A DNA stretch of 64,000 bases from Apostichopus japonicus (lineage: Eukaryota; Echinodermata; Holothuroidea; Aspidochirotida; Stichopodidae): positions 1,279,501 to 1,343,500 of the forward strand of contig NC_092572.1 in assembly GCF_037975245.1 (NCBI RefSeq), read 5' to 3'. The notes below the pieces were generated by a model, which was not told the origin of the DNA, searched no databases, and saw nothing but the letters and a program-made list of their open reading frames with translations. Within the stretch, counting starts at the first letter, position 1; every line of letters starts with the position of its first letter. The position numbers were made by a program, and so were the translations under genes. This document shows positions 11,501 to 26,500 of this stretch, piece by piece.

Positions 11501-14500
11501 GTTACGGGTTAGCTAGTGCTGTAAAGCTGCATCATGGCAGAGTGTATTGGTCAATCTGACGTAATCGTTAATGAGCTACATAACAAAGATTACTTATATC
11601 ACTATTCTTATTAGCACAGAGAGGATAAACCGATACATATTTTAACTTTTATTTAGATAATTTGGTAGCTGCAACGTCTAGGTAAAATATTGCTTTAGAT
11701 AAAGAACAAGCTCGCCATCGATATTGGTTTCCAATTTGAAAATGAATGTTTACTCTACTGTCCAATACATTGTACCTGCGATACCTTCATTCCATTGGAA
11801 GTTCAGTCAATATGAAACATGCCAGTAAAAAGAAAAAAACATGCTTCGGCCAGACATGTTTGTAATTGTTACAGGGCAATGATATTTCGGAGCTGAATTC
11901 AGAGTGAAATCTTTTGAAATGAAAGATACTCTAAGAAGCATCTCTATTACTTCATTTACTGGTCAGCATTTGTGTTGAAGAATTACTTTACGGCTTCATG
12001 TGCTCACCTACATGCATCTGCACCACTTACCCTAGAATAACACCAAGTTATATCATATGTATCCTACGCCTACTGTCATTAATTCTTGAGTCAGAACACA
12101 GCAAAGGTACAAGGTCATCACATAATTCATGTGGGCATGGCATTTGAATGATGTTTCAACCTAGAACGATTCTTTGTTTTATTATATATCACGTGAACTA
12201 ATATTACAATGCTCAAAGTGTGACACTACCCAGCCGCAGGCTATGAACGTTAACAATAATATACATAACATTTCTACATTTCGCGTTCACATGCAGATAC
12301 GTCAACTACACCAACTATATATGAGGTATTGTGACGCCCAGGGGAGCGTCACGTAAACGCCTCCGTACATAGGTGGCATTACTGCTGGAGTAGTTGTCCT
12401 GTTTGTGTGTATTGTTTTATTGTTCTCTGGGGGTCTGTTTTATCTAATATCTTTTTATATGTAAAGTGAATTGTTGTAGTTTCATATGCTAATTTATACC
12501 TTTTGTTTCCGTCTCCCTTTCAGCTGTCCAGCTCTCGTGACAAAAGTCTGGTCCCTCCGTAGCTATGTGGAATGTTCGAGCCACGCGAAGTTCCAATGTT
12601 TCGTTTCAGTTTTTGTGTTAAGTTAGGGCACTTGCCATTTTGGGTTCTAAGAGTGTGTTCCATTTTTTGGTGTTTGCTGCTGCCTAGTGAGGTCCGTTGG
12701 TCAGTTCGTTAAGTAAGTTAAATGTTCTTTTATAGTTTAGGCAAGTCCGAGTCCTATTTCTTATAATATTGTAGGCGTATTTCCCCGTTTGTCAGAATCC
12801 CTTTAAATTATTACACCTAAATTTACTAAAAGGTTGGGAGCACGGTCGATATTATCGCCGCACCCTGCGGGGTAATTCTTATATTTGTGGCGCGGGGGTG
12901 ACCTTAATTCGGGTTGAATTTTCCCCGAGGCAACGCCTACGTATTGTAGATTTAGGACTCGAAATTATACGTTTGGCCACGGACTTCACAGGTACGTATC
13001 GTTATCATTTATGTAAATTATAAGCTGGAATTTATGTGGATTTGTATGTTATTAACTGAATATTGGTCCTAATTTATCACCTTACTACCTTATTTTTGGA
13101 GGTCACTGCGTTGACCTCCTGTATTATTTAATTTGGTTTTTATAGACACCTGCCCAAGTGGAGAAGGCAAAGGTTTTTTTGTATTAAATGTATTAGAAGC
13201 TTAAAAAGCAATTTATTTGTTCGTGTGTTTATTGGTTCAGTGTGTCTCAACTTGTAGTTGCCCCACATTCATCCTGACATAGGGTGGCCGACAGCGGCCC
13301 TATCGAACCCACGGCCGCTCGGCAAGTTATAACCCCGTTTGGGGCGCTACAGTATACAACGTTTATATGGTATTTCGTAACCCTGGGTCAATGTTGAGAG
13401 AGTTCACAATACTATACAAAGGCCGTGTTATTTACATAGACCTCTGAACAGATGTGAACTGCGAACAAAATGTACTACGTACACTTAAGTTGGAATTTTA
13501 AGGCAGAAGTAATTAATCTTAAACTTGAGCCAAAACCAGGATAAATAAGCCAAAAAAGTTGACATTTTGCATAATGAAGTGTATAAAACTAGTTGCAGTA
13601 AACAATTATCATATAAAAATCAGAGAAAATGCTGAAAAGGAAATACTTTTCTCCCTCAAAATGTAAACAAAATGGTGGCTATGTGGGCAATATTGAGTCA
13701 GACTGTCTAATTGACCAACATGTTGCGCGTTGGTTTATTTATATGACCGATTTGTCCACTTTCCTTTGAAAGGTAAACAACAACATGTTTACTATCAAAA
13801 CATCAATTACATCAAGTAAAATTGTCCAAATTATATCACAGAAAGATATGATTTGGCCAGTTACAAGATAAACATATGAACTTATACCTTAAAACAACTA
13901 AGTTCACTCAATTACTGGAAGGACACATTAGTAAATGCTACATTCCATCCACAATATATTAAAAACTGATGTTTAAAAATGAACTTTGTCGGTGTTTTGC
14001 TTTAACATTAGGTCATTAACAATTCGGAGATATGTTAGCTAACGTACAAAGTCTTCTGTCATAAACAAAGATGTCCGTTACTAAGACCGTTCAGAATATC
14101 GAATCAATAAATCAGAAGGAAGAAGATCATAGCGTAGACTTTATTATACTCACATATGGCCTCACCGTATTGTCCACAACTGAGTTTGGTATTCTTTTTA
14201 ACTTTGGTTATTTTTAATTGATTAAACCGAATTGAAACTGGACTCGATTAACTGTAACTCTTTTTTGTTATAGTAGGCTATGTACTAATGTTAAACGTGT
14301 TGAATCATAGGGCTTCACGCTCGTTATTTGTAGCATTGGTTAATTCCAGACACGTCATGGGGAATTCCAACTCAATAGAACTACATATATGTCAGTTGTT
14401 ATACCTATTAATAGATACTATAGCATTTCCACGGTGTACAATGAATGAATACCGCGGTTCTACATTTACAGTAAGTTTGCCTATACATATGTCATTGGGT

Positions 14501-17500
14501 CCGTACTATTTATTGCAACCTTACGGCATCAGTCACTAACAACGGTTATTCATCTAAGTCATTTTCTATTTATAGAGGAGTGAGACAGGGATGCCCATTA
14601 AGTCCTTATATCTTTATTATCTGCGCTGAAATTTTAGCTATTTATATTAATTCCAATCCACTTATCCGTGGTATTTGAATTCTTAATGAAGAGTTTCAGA
14701 TTATGCAATATGCAGATGATACTACAATATTTCTTGATGGTTCCCACACTACTCTGAGTGAAATTGTTCATATATTTAGGGATTTTGAGTGGGCATCTGG
14801 CCTTAAAGTAAACTATGATAAGACCAATTTTTATCCACTTGGCCATTTGATTACTAGGAAGCCTCATTTTATAGATAATTATGATCTTAAGTGGACCAAT
14901 GGCCCAATCACTGGGTATTGTGGTTAGTAATGACAGAGATAGTCTGTTTCGGCTGAATTTTCTCCCCAAGCTTTCTCGCCTCAAAAATATTCTTAATATG
15001 TGGTCATGTCGAGACCTCACTCCTATTGGTAAAATTGTCCTAGTTAAGTCATTGTAATCTCTCAGTTTGTCTATCTTTTTTTCAGAATCTTCCGAACCCG
15101 CCTGAATACTTCACGAAGTTGATTTAGTCGATTATTTATAAGTTTATGGAAAACCTGATAAAATTAGGCAAACTACTTTAATAAATCCCTTTTCCAGTTG
15201 TGGGTTAAAAACAGTTCATCTTAACAGCTTCATTGATGATTTAAAATGTACTTTGGTTAGGCAATATCATGACAAAAGTGTCGCATTATAGAAATTATAC
15301 TTCAACTTTTATTTTTATATGAATTTTGGCAAACATCGTTTATTTGTTTGTATTTATTCGTATGGAGATATTAAGACTAATAAGATTTTAAATGACGTTA
15401 TCCATGGCTGGTCCCGTTTTGCATTTCAGAACCCAAGTTGTAATTTCAAGGAACACATCATTTGGAATAATCATTATATTAAAGTTGATCATAAAGTTGT
15501 TTTTTAAAAAAAACCTGGCAGGACAAGGGGATTAAATATTTAAAAGATTTATTAGATGACAACTATTATTTCTTATCACACTCGTCGTTGACAAGAAAGT
15601 ATAACTTTAATTGTCCTCTTACAACGTATTGCGGTATTATCCACGCAATTCCCAGTCATTGGAAAGAGTTATTTACCCAGGGTGATAACAATGGGGTGTC
15701 TTTACTAGATTCTATTCATAGCATGTCATTCCTTTCACAATATATATATAATCAGCTTATCCAGAGATTCGTAACACCACCAAAGTCAATCTCTAATTGG
15801 AAATTTGCACTTCAATATATGTGAGCTCCAAGGGAGATATATATTTTTCATATTCCTTTCCAGTCACTTAGAGATAATAAGATTCAATACTTTCAGTTTC
15901 GCTTATACATCGTATTTTAGGTACTAATTATTTTTTTTTTTTAATGAATAAGGAGGATAATCCACGGTGTACGTTCTCTGGTGAGAGAGATGAAACGTTA
16001 GTTCATTTATTTTGGGAGTGTAATATAACCTCCAACTTTATTTTAAATAATGAGCAGAAAATATTTAATAGACAATTTGTTTTCTCTAAGCAAGATATAT
16101 GTTTTGGTTACCGTTTTCAAGTAAAACACCCTATGAATTTCCTTATCTTTCATATGAAGTATTATATTTATCAGGAAAAAATGAACAGTGGTATTCCAAA
16201 TACAAATGCATTCTTCAATAACTTTAAATTCTTACTACAGGTGGAGAAATATCTTCATAAGTGTGAAACTCGCTCTCCCATTTTCTAGTTGTACTTCTCG
16301 TTTTGATGTTTAGGTTTTCGGAGTCACTATTTATTTGTCCTGATACAGTTATACCTTGATTATCTGCTGCGTGGGAATGTTTATTATATATTTCGAAATT
16401 GGTATTACTCTAATATACTTGGTTAATCGATCACTTTAGTTTTCACAATTATGGTCGCTATTTAAGAAATAGCTATAGTTTATTTACGAAAATGTAAAAA
16501 CAGAATTGTACATTGAAAGTTTGAATAAAAGATGGCAAACGAAATGTTTGCCTATACAGCAATCGTCACAATCATAACAGATGTGCATATGTTGCTCTTT
16601 TGATAGAAATGAACGAAATTGGCTAAAATGTATTTTGCTGTATTCCATAGAGGCCATAGCCACGTATATATCGAACGACAATATGTGCTGGGTGGGTGAG
16701 TGTTCTTATTTTGCAGGCCTTAGCGTAGCTAGCCGGGGGGGGGGGGAGCAGGAGTCCTGTAAAATGTCCTCCCTCTATTTTCCCCCACTGCCCAATTGTC
16801 ATTCGGGGGTAAACAGGTTTGGACGAAAATTTCAATGCATTTAAAGTCTCAGTTAAAGCAGTTTGCGGTTGACGTTAATCATGCAGTGACTTACTTAACT
16901 GACTTAGTTGCGTAGGACGCTGTGTCCCTTTGCCCTCTGGCGAGTAATCCTTCTCCAATCTTGGCTTGCTGAAGTCATTCTTGAATGCTTGGTATGGAAG
17001 CCGATGCTCCGGCATCCTAAATACATGGCCGGCCCATTTCAGGCGTCTCTTGCAGATTGCAGCATTGATGGTAGTTGTGACATTCAGCCTTTGTCTGATG
17101 GTGTCGTTCCTCACTTTATCTAGGATGGAGACACCCAGTATTGCTCTGAGACATCTCATTTCAAAGACATCAAGACGATGACGATCTTTTTCACGGAGTG
17201 CCCAGGATTCAGAACTGTATGTTGCTATTGGCAGAATGAGGGCCTGGTAAATCCTTACTTTCAGGGATCTGGTGATCTCATGGTATTTTGACCAGATGGT
17301 ATTTTTCAGTCTTCCAAAAGACCAGGAAGCCAACCTTATGCGGCGTTTGACGTCTTCTTCCATTGAGGGGACATTGCTGCCCAGGAAGACAAAGTTGTCA
17401 ACTTTCTCAACAGTTACTTGGTTAAGGAGAACATCTTTGGTGTCTTCAGACATTATTTTACACTTTGTTGGGTTGATTTTCATTCCCCGTCTTGTGCATG

Positions 17501-20500
17501 CTTCTTGAAGTTTGTTGGTGGCCTCCTGTAGGCTGTCAATGTCCATTTCTATGAGAGTGGTGTCATCGGCATAACGGATGTTGTTTATACACATGTTGCC
17601 CATCTTCAGACCTGAGTCAAGATTTCTTTCATGACAAACTCCAGGTAGATGTTGAAGAGACAGGAAGATAGTAGGCAGCCTTGTCTGACACCAACTTGAA
17701 CCTCAAACCACTCAGTGATCTTTCTATTCACCATCAACAGAACACTTTGTTTTCTCATACATCCTTGCCATGAGGTCTTCTAGCTTTGGATCTACTCCAA
17801 TTGAGCGCAGGCATTTCCAGGGAGCCTCCCTCCAAATTGTGTCGACGGCTGCTTTGAAGTCCACAAAGTTCCAGTGAAGCAGTATTTTCCTCTCTTTGGC
17901 TTTTTCGAAGATCTGGCGGACTGTGAAGATGGCATCTGTTGTTCCTCTGGAGGCTCTGAATCCGCACTGCTCCTCACTGAGGTGGTTTTCTACAGTATCT
18001 TGGATTCTAGTAAGCAGCATCCTGGAGAAGACTTTTCCTGGGATGGACAGGCTCCGGGATGGTTTTTAAGGATGTCATCATCTCTGGGGAATTATGTGTT
18101 TAGATGTTTGTTGAAATGGTCTTCCCAGCACTTCATCACTTCGTCTGGAGCTGTCCTTACAATGCCTTGATTGTCTTTGGCTGCAGCCTTGGTTGTTGTT
18201 TTCTCCCAAGCTAGCTTCCTCACTTTTTTGAAGAGGTCATGGCTGTTGTTCATACTATAGGCTTGTTCCATTTCAGAAACATCATTTTCTATGAGTTTCC
18301 TTTTTCAATGTTTTACCTCATATTTCACCTTTTTGTTAAACGTCTTGTAGTTGTTCTAATTGGCTGCTGTAGGGTTGTTGAGCACCTCAACTCTAGCTTT
18401 CCTGCGGAGATGGCACATTTTTCTGATTTCTTCTGGCAGGCCTTTCACCAGTTTCTTCCGCTGGAAGCCTACTCTTCCGTGAATTTGTTTGTGGTGTTTT
18501 TGAACTTTTCCCACAAGGTTTCAACATCTGTGTCCTCTAGATGTAATAGAGGTTCAAAGTCACCTCCTATTTTTGCTCTGAACCCCTCCGCAATCAGTGG
18601 ATTGTGAAGTTTGCTAACATCATAGCTTTTTGGAGTTGTTTTAAGACGCTTGACCTTAACCGGTGCTAATAGTACTGTTGCCAGGACGAGATTATGGTCT
18701 GACCCCACATCTTCTGAGCAGTAGGACCGGCAGTTCTTGAATGTAGTCAGGTTTTCTTGCTGGGTAATAATGAAGTCAATCATATTCTTGTACTTTCCAC
18801 AAGGGGAGGTCCATGTTACTTTCCTACCATCTTTGTGCTGGAAATGTGTGTTGCACACTGTTAGCTTGTTGAGCATACAGAATTCTAACAGCTTTTCTCC
18901 ACGCTCATTGATTTTCCCCAAGCCAAATCTACCCATTGCAGGGCTCCAGTTGTTCTGGTCTGTGCCTATTTTTGCATTGAAGTCACCCATGAGGATGAGG
19001 CGCTCCCTCCTATTGACTTTCTGAAGGTGGCGCTGCAGCACATTATAGAATTGATCACTTTCTGTTTCACTATGCGTCGAGGTCGGGGCATATACTTGGA
19101 TGATGTTAAATATCCCTTCCTTGGGTCTAAACTTGGCTGTGATAATCCTTGGTGACACTGACTCAAAGCTAACAAGACAACTTAGTAGTGATTGTAATAT
19201 CACGAGTCCCACACCTTCGCTCCCAATTCCGTCTTTCCTACAACCGAGTAAGGCGGTAAACTCCTCTTTGCTAATCATGGAATCAGATTCAGTCAGGTGG
19301 GTTTCACTTAGTCCAAGGATGTCTAGGTTGAAACTTCTGGCTTCTTCCAAGAGAATTTCCCAATTACCTTCCTTTCTCAGTGTTCTGACACTACATGTCG
19401 CAATATTTAGATTACTGGAGCTCCCTTTTCCAGGTTCCTCAACAGTAGTTTTAGTCACAGTTGGTTTATTTGTCACAGATTGGCGTTTATTAGTCACAAA
19501 TTGGCGTTTGGTTGATTTCCGGTTACTTACGCTGGTCCTTGTCAGAGTTCGGCTACTTACGCTGATTGGTTCATTCTCCTTTTTCTTAGCTGCGGTGTCT
19601 TTTTTTTACCTGTGGAGATGGCAACCAAACATCCGGCAGATTCTTCGCACCCTGCTACTCTGTTGGCAGCGAGTAGCCACCGGGACTCGGGGCCGTAACG
19701 GGGAGTCGACTATCATGAAGGTTTAAGTTTACTCAACAGAGTATATAGCCTGGTAGAATAATGAAACTGGGCACGCGGCTACTGACTTCCCAGTAGAGGC
19801 TGGATGAACTCCTTGGACTCCTGCCCGATCTAAAGGAGGTCTTAGTCAGATCTTGGTCTTACTTCTGACAGTAGGTCCAGAACCTCCTGCACACTCTGGA
19901 ACTAGTGTTCCAGGGGGAGGGGGGGGGGCTCTGTTCAGTCGCCGAGGGCTCGACTATGTGACAGGTGGTACCGGGTTACATGGTAACCGGTAGCAAGAGA
20001 GATCAATCATGCAGTAATGGAAGAAAACTCTCAAATTAATACCAGACAATTACGTCAATTTAAATATTAGGCCTATGTTGTTATTTCGCTTTTTGCCATC
20101 ACAACGATGTTCGGTCCCGAGAATAGATTTACGAAGAAACAAATCGAAGGTGTAAGTCTTCAACAGGTGTTGCCGTCGGTATCAATAACCTGTTTTTTGT
20201 ATAATGTATATAACTTCTTATAATATTCTAATGAAAAGATTAATATTTTACTGATATTGATACAAGGAATATCAAAAAGTCCATCACACGTGTGACAGAT
20301 AGAAATCATCCACAAAATATGATATTTGTTATCATATGTAGCGAAACTACAACGTGGTTCTTATCATTTGCTTCTTACAAATTTCAAGGTCGTTTACAAT
20401 TTCCTAAAAAGATTTCAAGCAAGTATATATCACTAGTCTGACTAATCAAGTGGTGAAAATTCAAAATGTAGACCCAAGTAATTAAAAAAGCTATATTATT

Positions 20501-23500
20501 TCTCTTGCCAGATTACCAGATCACAGATACAGTGCCTGCGACAACTGGTAAACAGAATTGTTTATTTCCTTTCAAGTTTGTAAAAATATTCATAAAATTA
20601 CAAGCTTAACAAGAAAGTAAACTTAACAATATGACTCAATATATGTAATGTAAATAATTATACGGAAGTTCTTGATCCAGTTCTAACTATGAATGAATAT
20701 ATTTTAGACAAGTGATTTCATAGTTATGTATTTTTACCCTTAATTGGTGACAGAAGGTGAATATTCATTTTTTTTCCTTTTTTACGTGAACAATAAGAAT
20801 GAGGTAAGCAAACTCGGTATTTAAACATAAGTTCATGATATCTACATTACGGCATGGCAGACGACAGCTAGTGCATTCAGACGCAGAGCCAATATGGCAC
20901 ACAATTTAAATCCATTGAAGAAACGGGCACTTGTATCTCCCATGGTTATTTTCAGGAATGCTTTCTTTCGTTGTCCACAGAGACTCTACATACAACACAA
21001 AAATCAGAAGGGCGACAACCACGGCAATTAGAAAACACATGGATGATAGTGGCTGGTGTATTCGTGTTGATTTCCAGTTGCCTGTTGGTCTGTGTGTGCA
21101 TCACAGTCAGGAAATTAAGATGTATGATAAAGTGTTGTACATACCTTTGATATTTAAAGTTAAGGAACAGAAATATTAAAGCAATTTGTATTATATATAT
21201 ATATATAGACTTACGATGCCAAATAATTTCGTATTGGGTCAAATACGATACACAAACATTATTGAAACCAGGCGTGGAAGCAATATCCAGGGGTCGCCAT
21301 GAATTAGTCAATGTGAGGTGATTTGTTATTTGTGGTAAAAAATCTCATCCATACTTTTAACAAATGACAGTAAAGGTAATCTTATGTTAAATCAGGGTTT
21401 ATTGATTACCCATAAACTATACACTTTTTCAATAGTTATATTATATTAAATTCACTTGGCCTCTCAATGATTTGAAATTACTAGCATAGGGGTCCTTAAC
21501 ACAAGTAGGTTTTGTTAATTTGAATAATAATTATGTTCACAAAAAAGGAATAGTAATCAACGTCTGCGTTACTTACCCTCATTGTGAACGGATTAACCCA
21601 AACATACATTCATTCTATGTCCGTTTACAGTTTCAGTAACAAGAAACCGCCAAGGGTGAGAATTAATAAAAACATAATATTGCAAATTGTTCACCCCCTC
21701 CCCCTTTCACTGTTATAGTTTACTCTCGAAATACTGTATTATATTTGTTAAGCTTGCTGTGACACGCAGTCAAATTACCATTAACGTTGATGAAACAATC
21801 CAAAAGTTATACTATGCTTTTAATTCATTATTTTCCGTTTGGTTCAGAAATATCAACTCAATTCATCAAATGAACGTACTCGATAAAGACGCCTTAGATA
21901 CCGATCAATCAAGTATGATATAGTTTCATGTCATGTCAGTTTCTGAATTCGATGAAGGGATATTGAGAATCTTATGAACGTTGATTTTTATTTGAAGCAC
22001 GATTCCATATCCAACAAATAGGACACATATATGGTATTACTTTAGATACATGTTTCATCGAATAACATGACAACTTGCATTTGGTAAATTGTACATGTGG
22101 CTGCAATTTCGTTCAAATGCAACAATTCAAACAATAAATACTGGTGCAATTCAAAGTAAAAAAAATATGCATTCCTTCGTACATATTTAACAAATTGATA
22201 ATTTGTTCTGGATGTCTTATGTTGATTAACATATTGTTTCAATATCATGTATCAAATATTTAATCACCATGACAAAAATTGAAATACATATATAAAAGAA
22301 ACCAATGCAGTTGTTTGAGATAAAACATCGACTTTATTATGTTATAGTTCATCGAAATGAGAGACTGACAGAAGGGAGGTAAGCTATTTTATTAATGATC
22401 TTTACAACTTTATAACGGAACCGCCAAGGTTTAAGTCGCCAAGCTTTAAACGTCCCAGCTTTAAACCGCAATTTTTTTTCTGCTCTCCATCCCTTGTCTA
22501 CTAATCCCCTTACATCTATCTCTTTGTGTTCACCATGCTCATTAACCTGTCTGTTTTCTGTGCGTGTTTTTGTCCCCTCTGTTACTGTTACTTGTCATTT
22601 AGCTTTTGAAGAAGATCCTGCTAGGATCCTGCTAGGATCGAAACGTCATGCCAATTTACATTTACACAAGCTTTAAACTAATGTACAAACTAAATATTAA
22701 AGTTTATTATAGTTACAATAATTACAGATAATTTGCATTGATATATTAATAGGTCATGACATATGTTATTGTGATACGGGAAGAGTATTCGTTTAACTTC
22801 ACTGGTTATCGTTACTGATTTCTAAAGCAGGAAAGAATTACCAAAGATACCTGTTGACGAGGAAAACTCACAAAACTCCCACAATTCTGGAGGAAGTGAA
22901 CCTACTAAGTTTACTCAATACAACGATAAGTAATGTAAATGAATCAATTAAGACGTGAGACAAATTCATATTATTTATTACAGACTGGCAGCACTAAAAG
23001 GAGATGCAGATAAGATTTGCCAATGAGAATGATTTCCCCAATAGCTATAGAAGAAAATGGATACGACTGTGTGATACTTATGCCATTGTGTTATACAGTC
23101 CACCAAGAATAAATTGTTACTGAGGATCATATAGAGCCACTGTTTATTCATAAATACTGAGTAAATACAAGAGACAAACTCGAATAGGTTATTTGTACTA
23201 TTTGTTATGTTATTTGCATTTTTCTCAGTTTACAATCTCTTTCTCTTTGGCAGATTATTATTCTACAGCAGATGTAATTTCAGGAGAAGATCACCGGATT
23301 TTGAATGATGATGATATTTCCATCACCATGAATATCAAGATGGGAAAAATCTACAAAAGATGGATGGGATCTATTCATCTTTCTAATGAGACCGATAAGT
23401 GTGTCGTTGTAGTAACAACTCTAACAGGCTAGTGACATTATGATATGCAATTTTTGTAATTATTGAGTTTCAAAGCCACGGTCAGTTATTATATAATACT

Positions 23501-26500
23501 ACGTCTGTATCGATTTTGTGTCAGAACGGTGAATTGTTGGCAATGGTGTCCCTTTTACACATCATTTGAAGATGAGAGGGGATCAATCGATTTGTGTAAC
23601 AATCTGAAGTATATATTAATTTGTGACTTTTTTGGTTCTGTTTTCAGAAAAACTATTTAGAAAGAACGAAATTCATTGGGAGGGTTTCATCAGAAAATGT
23701 CTCGAATTACCAGCATCGAACCATCTAGCAAAGATCGAGGCTATATCTATCCAAAGCAGTGAGTTATTATTGTCCATATATTATATATCAAGTTATAGTA
23801 TATTGTTAACGGTTGTTTTATGCTTTAAAGAAAACGAAATGAGGTCCATTCACCAATATTTTTCAAACTTTAACACCACGCCTTCCTAAAACTCAGTGTG
23901 TGACTATGTCCGCTAAATGGAATAGAAAGGAATGAAATAGACTAAGGAGCTGATATAATCTACTGGTCATCATAAATATGTGACCAAGAACCTGAAATAG
24001 TTATAACCATTTAAATTAGCTGCTAAACGATTCCAGAATTGTAGTAATTATATATTATAATTATAAAGTTCTTACGCTACAATAATTATCATATGCATGT
24101 CATTTCAACATATGTTAATGTATTTTATTATGAACACGTTTTCTTTAACGTAATTTCTCCTATTTTGTTTCTTGTATTGTTTCAGACAAACTGTTTCTTA
24201 TCAGTGAACACCTCGTTTGTGAAAACATGCACAAAGTATTGTCACGTGACACTAAAGATGAGATGGACTACTATTGTTGTAGTTCATTGTCAGTTCCTGA
24301 CGTCATCAAACATATAGCAGGAGTTTTGGAAGGAATCGACATTCTTAACACGTTCGGTGTAAGGAAAAGGATATAGACATTTGTACTTAATACGTAACAA
24401 CAGTTATAACGTATTTTTATATAGCTGTCTGATTATTGAGTATTATCGTCATCTACAATTTTTTTTTTTTTTTTCATAAACTTATCTTGATTTCTTAAAT
24501 CATTTCTAAGTGACACTTTGTCTCATATTACCCATTTGTGCTTTTCTACACATGAATCTAACTTATTGTTTTTCATCTTCGCTTAGTTCCTCCACCCTGG
24601 CTTAACAACTAAAAAGGTTGTGCTAACCAAGGAAGGACAGGTCAAATTATTTTACTTTTGTCTGGCTCGCGATGCACCGAAAATAGCTGCTCTAAAGAAA
24701 GAAAAGGTAGAATAAAAATGTATAATTTAAATAATAAAGACAAAATAAGATAAATACATTCTTCAATCAACTAATTCGTTATCTCGTAATAAATCTTCCA
24801 ATTGCTCATTGATTTAATTTACCCAAATATTAAAAACATGATGTTTTAGATTGATTTTTTAATCATTCATCAATTTTGTGTGTCAAATTAAATTTATTAA
24901 AGAAATAACGAGATCTTGGATATACTTATATAATAGAGAGCAACAAAAACACATCAATTAAACCTTCAGTGAGAGTGCTTTTTATTTCAAAATGTTCCGA
25001 ATATGTTGTATAATAATGTACAATAACATGCATGACTTGTTTGCATTTTTTAACTACTGCAGTCAGAGCAACTTCCTCTTTTATTATGCCTTATCCTAAT
25101 ATGATGAAGTGTTCCACACATTGGATTTTAAAATGTTAAATTGTCATTGATTATCTCAGAACAATATACACAGTTGCCCCAATGCAGCACCAATGTTCAC
25201 CGCACAGCTAATTTAACTGTGGTTTAATACAACATTTCTATTTATATGAAATATATGCCTTTTACTTCAGATTCGTTCCGTGACTTTGAATCAATTTCCA
25301 CCTGAAATGTTGATGTTGAATCAATATACAGAATCCAGTGACGTATGGTCTACAGCAGTAGTAATATGGGAGATTATGAAAGCTGGTAACTCAAACTGAA
25401 TTCTTCTTAAACTTAAGGCAGTTGCATAAAGAGAAAGTATCGACACATATTCCAATTATGAAGCATAACATTGAATTGAATATACTTATATAACATATGC
25501 AACAATAATAAGTGATGTTTTTAAAAGTAAATAAACATCACCATCGATTTACTGACGATTGTAATATTTTTACTATATTGCTCCACGGGTGACGAAAAAT
25601 ACTGATCTTGAGTAGTACCGATATTTAAGACAATTTATTGACTTTGAACGAATTAGAAACATGAAATACTTTACGATCTAAGGCACTGGTTACACCCTTC
25701 TTTATTAAGCAATATATAATGGTTTCCAGCAATGTAGTCGGTAAATGTAAAGAATGAAGGGGAGAGAAGTTAATGCCAAAAAACACAGAAAAGACGGATT
25801 CTTCAGGTACTTATCAAGAAATATTTCGGTAGTCAAAAGTAACTGGATTATACCAGACAAGTAGGTGTCTGTTTGAGATAACCTCTTTTCTAATTTATCA
25901 TATTACTAAATATACCATGCTAGTAGTTTGATTTTAATGGAAGCTCGTGAGGTTCACTGACATAATACAAACGTATATGCAAAAAGTAGAAGTTTAAAAT
26001 AGCCATAGTATATCTAGCCCGCTCCCGTTCTACCTGTGATGTTTGGGCACGGTAGCTATAGTGTAACCTAAGTTTTAAAAGTTGTTTACCAGTATCAATG
26101 ATTATAAATCCTTAATTTTGTAAGGAATCCCACCATTTCCTGATGAACGGGAAGTTAGATTTGACGAGGAAATTATCAAACCATCAGTACCCAGGCCCGA
26201 GAAGTACTTATTGATAAGGTAAGAAAGCATATGCTTTTTCAATTGTCTGGTTTATTTTCAACGGACCAACATGACACATTAAATATGTTATTTGAACACA
26301 TAAATGTAGTAATCGCATCCTTTACAACCCTATTGTATTGTGTGCGAGTTCTGAGCTGGATGCAGAACTGTGGATATCTGGACAATGGACTTTGGAAGAT
26401 TAATCAGTTAATTTTAATTTAATGTTTATACAATTGTTCTTTTACTTAGTGTATCATGCAGACAAAAGAGTAATTTAAGGAACACTGACTCTTCTCTTCA

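Noticed and set aside
11534-11614. Small gene with TATA box at 11400
   Set aside because: The frame is only 26 codons and nothing else supports it; it is kept only as a remark on the intron.
22981-23040. Extra juxtamembrane exon of gene D after TTATTACAG (ACTGGCAGC...)
   Set aside because: A similar ACTGGGAAC follows an acceptor at 58724 in gene E, but neither gives an open, phase-compatible exon with a GT donor.
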